Below are positions 59,511-64,000 of a DNA stretch of 64,000 nucleotides, piece after piece. A program made the translations under genes and the position numbers. The notes under the pieces were generated by a model. It searched no databases. It was not told the origin of the DNA and saw only the letters and a list, made by a program, of their open reading frames with translations. Where the stretch lies: contig JBJXFF010000187.1 in the NCBI GenBank assembly GCA_046153945.1, forward strand, positions 6,315-70,314. Direction: 5' to 3'. The stretch comes from SXOA01 sp046153945. GTDB lineage: Bacteria; Planctomycetota; Planctomycetia; Pirellulales; Pirellulaceae. Position 1 is the stretch's first letter, and each line of letters opens with the position of its first letter.

Positions 59511-59803
59511 GTTGCGATAACACCTGAAGTGGACGGCTCGGCTGAAAGAGCGGCTGTCTTCGCCGAATTTCTCCTTCAGTGCCGGGAGGTTATATCGGTT
59601 TCGCGAGAGGCCTGCAACGTGAAAGCACTTGGAACGTAATCCATCGTCCTCATCAGGAAGTGCTAGCAGCGAATTGATTGAGGGGTGTCCGCATTGACAT
59701 TGAGCATGGCGGCTCCATTTGTTAACTTCCGCGCACATTCTTCTTTTCCGCCCAATTTCAAACGCGCCTGGGAATTTTGCTCGGGCCTGCATGGGAGTCT
59801 AGG
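59511..59803. promoter_or_regulatory. Divergent gap before the methyltransferase pair
   Basis: This 293-bp gap must hold promoters for the membrane methyltransferase (minus) and the class I methyltransferase (plus). GGGAGTCTAGG precedes the plus-strand ATG at 59804. No hexamer pair is clear. Confidence 0.35.
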
Positions 59804-60604
59804 ATGTCCATATACCGGCAGGCAACGACCAAGGCTTTTGGCGTGGAAGAGGGTCACGCAACTTACCGCCTGCGTCAGGCCCGTTACTATGAACTGGCGA
59901 CGGACATTGCCCGCCTTGCGAAGGAAAAGGACTCCCGAGGCGAAGGCCCGCTCTCCGTCCTCGATGTGGGGACCTACGACGGCGTGACGCGGAAATACGT
60001 CGAGGCACAATCAGGAAATCATGCCATCGAGTGGCATGGTGTTGACATCTTTCCCCTCGGACACGCTTACGTCTACAAGCATACCGATTGGCAGCTCTAT
60101 CACTGCGATCTAGAGGAAGGGCTCACTGGCCTTCCCAGCAATCGTTTTGACGTCGTTGTCTGTGAACAAGTGCTGGAGCATTTGCATGGCGCCGAACATG
60201 CTTCGCGCGAGTTGACTCGAGTTTTGCGACCCGGGGGAACTCTCTTTGCAGGCGTCCCAATTTTTCCCCATGGCGTACATCTGGTGCGCAAGCACCTCGT
60301 CCCCATGTCGGATCGCTTGCTCGGAGTGAAAAAGGTCCGCGGCCATGTGCAGGCCTTTTCGTTGGCGACCTTTCGCCGGCTGGTGAAGGACTCTGGGCCG
60401 ATGAAGATTCAGCGCGCCCGAGGCTTTCGCGTCGTCTCGGGCGGGCTGTTGCGCCCCCTGGAATACTGCCGCTGGTGGTGGCGGCTGAACCGTTTCACGG
60501 GGTCACTCATTCCGTCGCTCTGCATTGAGACGCAGATCGTCGCCGTGAAGACCGCAGCCACGCCGGAACGCGCAGGCACCGCTTCTCACGCGAAAGCAGC
60601 CTAG
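59804..60604 (+). CDS. Class I SAM-dependent methyltransferase
   Basis: This 266-residue enzyme contains motif I SVLDVGTYDGVTRKYVEAQ, acidic VDIFPLGHAYVYKH, and the post-motif FDVVVCEQVLEHLHGAEHAS with LTRVLRPGGTLFAGVPIFPH. It is of the methyltransf-11/23 type. The acceptor is unknown. A ribosome site (GGAG) lies 9 bases before the ATG at 59804. Its stop overlaps that of the convergent PfpI-family gene in a shared CTAG. Confidence 0.86.
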   Translation: MSIYRQATTKAFGVEEGHATYRLRQARYYELATDIARLAKEKDSRGEGPLSVLDVGTYDGVTRKYVEAQSGNHAIEWHGVDIFPLGHAYVYKHTDWQLYHCDLEEGLTGLPSNRFDVVVCEQVLEHLHGAEHASRELTRVLRPGGTLFAGVPIFPHGVHLVRKHLVPMSDRLLGVKKVRGHVQAFSLATFRRLVKDSGPMKIQRARGFRVVSGGLLRPLEYCRWWWRLNRFTGSLIPSLCIETQIVAVKTAATPERAGTASHAKAA

Positions 60605-61134
60605 CCGGTCCCCAGTACCTGCAAGATACCCCGGCAAAACGCCGCTAAATCATCAGGCTTGCGGCTGCTGACGAAGTGGCGGTCGATGACTGCGGGGGCG
60701 TCTTCCCAGATAGCACCGGCGTTGACGAGATCGTCCTTGATGCCGGGAGAACCGGTGACCCGCACGCCCCGATAGACCCCTGCGGAAATCGGAATCCAGC
60801 CGCCGTGGCAGATGGCCGCCACCAACTTGCCCGCAGCAGCAAATTCCCTCACTAGCGAAAGCACCTTGGGGTTGCGCCGCAGCTTGTCGGGCATAAAGCC
60901 ACCGGGGACAACGACACCGGCGAAATCGGCCGAGTTCATGTCCGTTATCAAGGCATCGCTGATGCAAAGATAGCCGTTCTTCCCTTCATACTGACACCCG
61001 GCTTTCTCTCCTGCCACCACGACTTCGGCTCCGGCTTCAATCAGGCGGAGCTTGGGATACCAGAGTTCCAAGTCTTCGTAGATGTCACCGACGAAGGTAA
61101 GAATGCGGCGGCCGGAAAGGGGTTGATCGGTCAT
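60601..61134 (-). CDS. DJ-1/PfpI family protein
   Basis: This 177-residue protein has the PfpI fold: RRILTFVGDIYEDLELWYPK, the acidic nucleophile-elbow partner Glu in the first strand region, and the nucleophile LVAAICHGGWIP (Cys-His). It includes the YEGKNGYLCISDALITD region typical of the PfpI/YhbO subfamily. Members act as proteases, glyoxalases or deglycases; the exact activity is disputed. The ATG at 61134 begins MTDQPLSG. Confidence 0.88.
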   Translation of the reverse strand: MTDQPLSGRRILTFVGDIYEDLELWYPKLRLIEAGAEVVVAGEKAGCQYEGKNGYLCISDALITDMNSADFAGVVVPGGFMPDKLRRNPKVLSLVREFAAAGKLVAAICHGGWIPISAGVYRGVRVTGSPGIKDDLVNAGAIWEDAPAVIDRHFVSSRKPDDLAAFCRGILQVLGTG

Positions 61135-61218
61135 GGTATCCTCGTGTGCAAGAAACGGGCTGAAACGACTTTGTAGCACCTCTGTTGCCAACTGTCAGCG
61201 GCTGGTGAGAGGAACCCC

Positions 61219-61281
61219 CGTGGGGTAAGCTGCCAGCTTGCCCATCTCCAGGAACTGGGCAAGCTGGCAGCTTACCCCACG
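61219..61281. repeat. Perfect 26-bp inverted repeat before yceH
   Basis: Arms 61219-61244 and 61256-61281 are perfectly complementary over 26 bp, containing GGGGTAAGCTGCCAGCTTG on the left, with an 11-base loop. The right arm ends 7 bases before the yceH ATG. A reading frame running through it from 61238 is an artefact of the repeat. Confidence 0.9.
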
Positions 61282-61288
61282 AGAAACC

Positions 61289-62014
61289 ATGTCCACCGAA
61301 ACTCAGCCCGACGCTCCGAAATGGAAACCCCTCAACTCACGTCAGCGGCGGGTGCTGGGAGTGCTTGTTGAGAAAGCCAAGACCGTTCCTGAATCGTATC
61401 CAATGACCGTCAACGGCATCGTCGCCGGCTCTAACCAGAAGAGCAACCGCGAGCCCCAAATGGAGTTGATTCAGGAGGATGTGGAGCAACTCTTGGAGGA
61501 ACTGCGGGGACTTGGTGCAGTGACGGAAGTGCAGGGTTCCGGTCGCGTTCTCAAGTACCGGCATCATGCTTACGAATGGCTCGGCGTCACCGCGGTGGAA
61601 CTGGCCGTGATGACGGAACTGCTACTTCGCGGCGAGCAAACTCTCGGCGATCTTCGAGCCCGCGCCGCCCGGATGGAACCGATCGCCGATCAGGCGGCTT
61701 TGAAAACGGTCGTGGACGGCCTGCTCAAGAAAGGGTTGATGCGGGAAGTGACTCCCCCGGGCCGTGGCCAGATCGTCAGCCACAACCTCTATAAAGACCG
61801 CGAAGTCGCCGACATGCAATCGCGAGCCGAAGTTGCCTCCTCGCGCATCATGGAAAGGGATGAACCAACACCGGCAAGCATCACAGGAGGCAGCACCAAC
61901 TCGCTCAAGTACGCCACTGCCGATCAGCTTTCTGAACTGGCCGTTGAACTGGCCGAGCTTCGCGCCGAATTCGCCCGGCTGCGGCAGAAAGTTGATGAAC
62001 TGGAGTCACGATAG
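61289..62014 (+). CDS. yceH: YceH/DUF480 family protein
   Basis: This 241-residue protein matches the YceH family. It starts with LNSRQRRVLGVLVEKAKTVP, then ESYPMTVNGIVAGSNQKSNR and the paired winged-helix part ELAVMTELLLRGEQTLGDLR. It ends in a coiled coil (LAELRAEFARLRQKVDELES). The two winged-helix domains suggest nucleic-acid or protein binding. The function is not established. The ATG at 61289 follows the inverted repeat closely. Confidence 0.93.
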   Translation: MSTETQPDAPKWKPLNSRQRRVLGVLVEKAKTVPESYPMTVNGIVAGSNQKSNREPQMELIQEDVEQLLEELRGLGAVTEVQGSGRVLKYRHHAYEWLGVTAVELAVMTELLLRGEQTLGDLRARAARMEPIADQAALKTVVDGLLKKGLMREVTPPGRGQIVSHNLYKDREVADMQSRAEVASSRIMERDEPTPASITGGSTNSLKYATADQLSELAVELAELRAEFARLRQKVDELESR

Positions 62015-62075
62015 TAAGAGTCTAAAGTTTCAAGTTCAAAGTTCAATTCCAGAAACCTGAAACCTGGAACCCGTG

Positions 62076-63731
62076 TTAATTTCCCAGCCCCGCCACACGC
62101 CAGCGCGTTCTGAACAGCCACATCATCGTGAGCAGCAGACCGATGTTAAGCACCGTGCTGAAACAAAGGTAGCAAAGATAAAGCACCCAGTTGTTGGACT
62201 CCGCGGCTATGTTGCCGGCGGGATTGCTAATTAGGCCGACCTCAAGCGGAATTGAGCGTGCAACCGTGAAGGGGCTGGTGAAGCTCAGTTCCCGCACCAC
62301 CGGTGTCGCGGGATGATCCGCATAGAAGGTATTGGCGAAAAAGCCAATCGCCAGCGGAGAACAGAACATCACGATGATCGCCAGGTACGCCGTCATCATG
62401 GCGATGGACGACTTCTTCATCAGGACCGAGCAGAACAGGGCGACCATCGCCGTCGTCAAGCAGGTAATGAGGACAATCGACAGATAGGCCAGCACTGCCA
62501 GCAGATTGGACCAGTAGAGCTGCACCATCACGCACGCCAACAGCACCGGCCAGACGAGGAAGAGCGTGAGCACGCTGGAAACTCGCAGTCCGGCAATTAG
62601 TTTGCCCCACAAAATATGCCAGGGACTGATCGTTGTCGTGAGCAGCAGATCGAGCGTTTCACGTTCGCGCTCGCTGGTGACGCTGCCGGCCGAGAACACT
62701 GGGCCGACGAGCATGTTGAACACGACCACATAGCAGATGTACCAGGCGGCGAGCTGCGGATAGATGTAGAGGCAGATGGCCATGAACGGGATGGCCAGCA
62801 CCATGCTGACCTGAATCACCAGGCGGAGCATCAGCGTCCCTTGGCTGAAAATCTCGCTGCGGATTTCCTTGTCGTAGACCGGGTTCGCGCCGTCCTCCAT
62901 CAAGTCGTCCCGCTTGGGAGGGGCGAACAGCTTGTCGGGGAACTGGTCCCGCTGAATCACGAGTCCCACCGCTTGTTGGGATTCTTGTTCCAGGTCCACG
63001 ACCTCCTTTCCTTCGCTGCCGACGTCGGGCGGATGCAGGAGCATGACGCTGGTGTTCACGAACAGGCCAACGCAGAGCGCGACGCTGACTGCCGCCACTG
63101 GGACCAGCAGAAATAGCCGCAGCGAGCCGTAATCGGCCAGCGTTTTCCAGTAGATGACCCCCAGCAGTGCCGGAATGAGAATGAGCAGATACGACACCAC
63201 CAGGGCCGCGCTGGTTCGCTGAAAGTAAGCGCTGCAGGCGACGCTAATCATGCCGAACGTAACTACGGCGAGCATCAACCCCAGGTACGCAGCCGCCAGT
63301 TCCGACGGGTGCACGCCGCCGAGCGGCAGGCAAAGCATCACGATGGGGAGGGAACTGAAGACCAGGATCGCGAGATGGGCGAGCGAGGCAACGAGTTTCC
63401 CCAGGACGATTGCTGGCGGGCGGAGCGGACTGGCCAGCAGCATTTCGTAGGTTTTCCGTTCTTTCTCCCCCGTGATGGAGCCGGCCGCGAAGCTGGGGGC
63501 CATCATGGAGGCGACCACGAACTGACCGATGAAAAACATGTCCACCAGATCGCGGGTCTGCTTGGTGGAATCGCTGTTGGCCGACAAGTCCAGCCGCGTG
63601 TCTTGGGGCCAGGCGAAGTAAACGACCACGCCGAGCAGGGCCTGGTAGACAAACAGCAGAATGAAACCCCGGGCCATCCGCAGATTGACCACAAGCTCCC
63701 GCTGCATGACAGGATTTTCTAAAATGTACAT
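62076..63731 (-). CDS. ABC-2 type transporter permease, tandem halves
   Basis: This 551-residue membrane protein has about twelve helices in two similar halves. In each half the first helix is followed by a conserved string: FAAGSITGEKERKTYEMLLA in half one and FSAGSVTSERERETLDLLLT in half two, both of the ABC-2 permease (NosY/CcmB-like) kind. A soluble linker (about 245-315) joins the halves. No ATPase is in the window, so its partner is likely just beyond or elsewhere. Substrate unknown. The ATG at 63731 is used; a TTG at 63740 is the only alternative. Confidence 0.86.
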   Translation of the reverse strand: MYILENPVMQRELVVNLRMARGFILLFVYQALLGVVVYFAWPQDTRLDLSANSDSTKQTRDLVDMFFIGQFVVASMMAPSFAAGSITGEKERKTYEMLLASPLRPPAIVLGKLVASLAHLAILVFSSLPIVMLCLPLGGVHPSELAAAYLGLMLAVVTFGMISVACSAYFQRTSAALVVSYLLILIPALLGVIYWKTLADYGSLRLFLLVPVAAVSVALCVGLFVNTSVMLLHPPDVGSEGKEVVDLEQESQQAVGLVIQRDQFPDKLFAPPKRDDLMEDGANPVYDKEIRSEIFSQGTLMLRLVIQVSMVLAIPFMAICLYIYPQLAAWYICYVVVFNMLVGPVFSAGSVTSERERETLDLLLTTTISPWHILWGKLIAGLRVSSVLTLFLVWPVLLACVMVQLYWSNLLAVLAYLSIVLITCLTTAMVALFCSVLMKKSSIAMMTAYLAIIVMFCSPLAIGFFANTFYADHPATPVVRELSFTSPFTVARSIPLEVGLISNPAGNIAAESNNWVLYLCYLCFSTVLNIGLLLTMMWLFRTRWRVAGLGN

Positions 63732-63777
63732 GGCATTCAATATAGGGGAGCGATAAACGGGTAGCCACCGGCGAGCG

Positions 63778-63793
63778 GGGGGCGTCAGCCCCC
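63778..63793. repeat. GC-rich hairpin upstream of the permease gene
   Basis: GGGGGC and GCCCCC flank GTCA. The left flank has GTAGCC at 63761 and the right TGATAC, which suggests a relative of the GTAG-led palindromes. The remaining sequence to the window end (to 64000) holds a CT-rich tract (63801-63860) and no gene that I can support. Confidence 0.5.
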
Positions 63794-64000
63794 TGATACT
63801 TCCCTCTCCTACCTTCCCCCTCTCCCTTTCTCCTGGTTCCCCGGGTCCCTCACCCTCGTTCCCACGGTCCCCGCTCAGTATTACCCGTATCTACGGTGAT
63901 GCGGAGTGTCGAGTTCAGGAGGGTGGAGAGTCAGTGATAGCAGGTGTAACAGACGAAGTGACGGGGATTTAGATTGCAAGGCGAGCATTTTGGCTTCGAG

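Noticed and set aside
62015..62075. Repeated words between yceH and the permease (AAGTTTCAAGTTCAAAGTTC, CCTGAAACCTGGAACC)
   Set aside because: They are short, imperfect and AT-rich. They may be another dispersed intergenic repeat, but the evidence inside this window is too thin to list.

Overview
The window is a 64 kb chromosomal stretch from a GC-rich bacterium, almost certainly a planctomycete (Planctomycetota, probably the Pirellulales group). The clues are a paired DUF1592/PA14 cytochrome-type protein and Tat-exported DUF1552 protein, many secreted alpha/beta hydrolases and PQQ-type propellers, a giant dockerin-bearing surface protein with the planctomycete N-terminal sorting motif (LEERSMLA), a short leucine-rich-repeat protein with the planctomycete membrane anchor, and an archaeal-type diadenylate cyclase. 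There is no prophage, transposase, CRISPR array, rRNA gene or recognisable tRNA gene.

Layout. 0-5 kb (minus strand after a truncated Fe-alcohol dehydrogenase): a regulatory cluster with a membrane Ser/Thr kinase, a membrane protein, an ECF-type sigma factor and its short partner. 5.6-8 kb (plus): a RyR-domain protein, a four-helix SLATT/DUF4231-like membrane protein and biotin ligase birA. 8-14 kb (plus): DUF1592 and DUF1552 proteins, a lipoprotein and a membrane-anchored trypsin-like protease. 14.4-18.8 kb: a small unknown protein, a secreted esterase and an S9 peptidase. 28.7-18.8 kb (minus): an eleven-gene operon for a type II secretion/type IV pilus-like machine (pseudopilins, PilM-PilN-PilO, a periplasmic linker, a GspD secretin and a TPR lipoprotein). 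29-47.5 kb: cation efflux, diadenylate cyclase, a Gfo/Idh-like Tat protein, a SUKH protein, PQQ propeller, RimI, an LRR protein, SRAP, several unknown membrane proteins, and a his block hisD-(small gene + HNH)-hisC-hisB. 47.8-52.7 kb: the giant surface protein. 53-64 kb: an S41 protease/DUF58/unknown trio, a gluzincin, two methyltransferase-like proteins, a PfpI-family protein, YceH and an ABC-2 permease.

Between the genes lie dispersed palindromes. Several share a GTAG-stem-TCC-stem design and occur singly or as head-to-head pairs, like the REP/REPIN elements of other bacteria. There is also a 26-bp perfect inverted repeat, a six-copy heptad repeat and several short hairpins. Some of these repeats explain why the longest reading frames of neighbouring genes start too far upstream.

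The most promising unexplored system is the RyR + SLATT-like pair at 5.6-7.2 kb, which has the shape of a ligand sensor plus membrane effector. Functions come from motifs read by eye; no database search was run.
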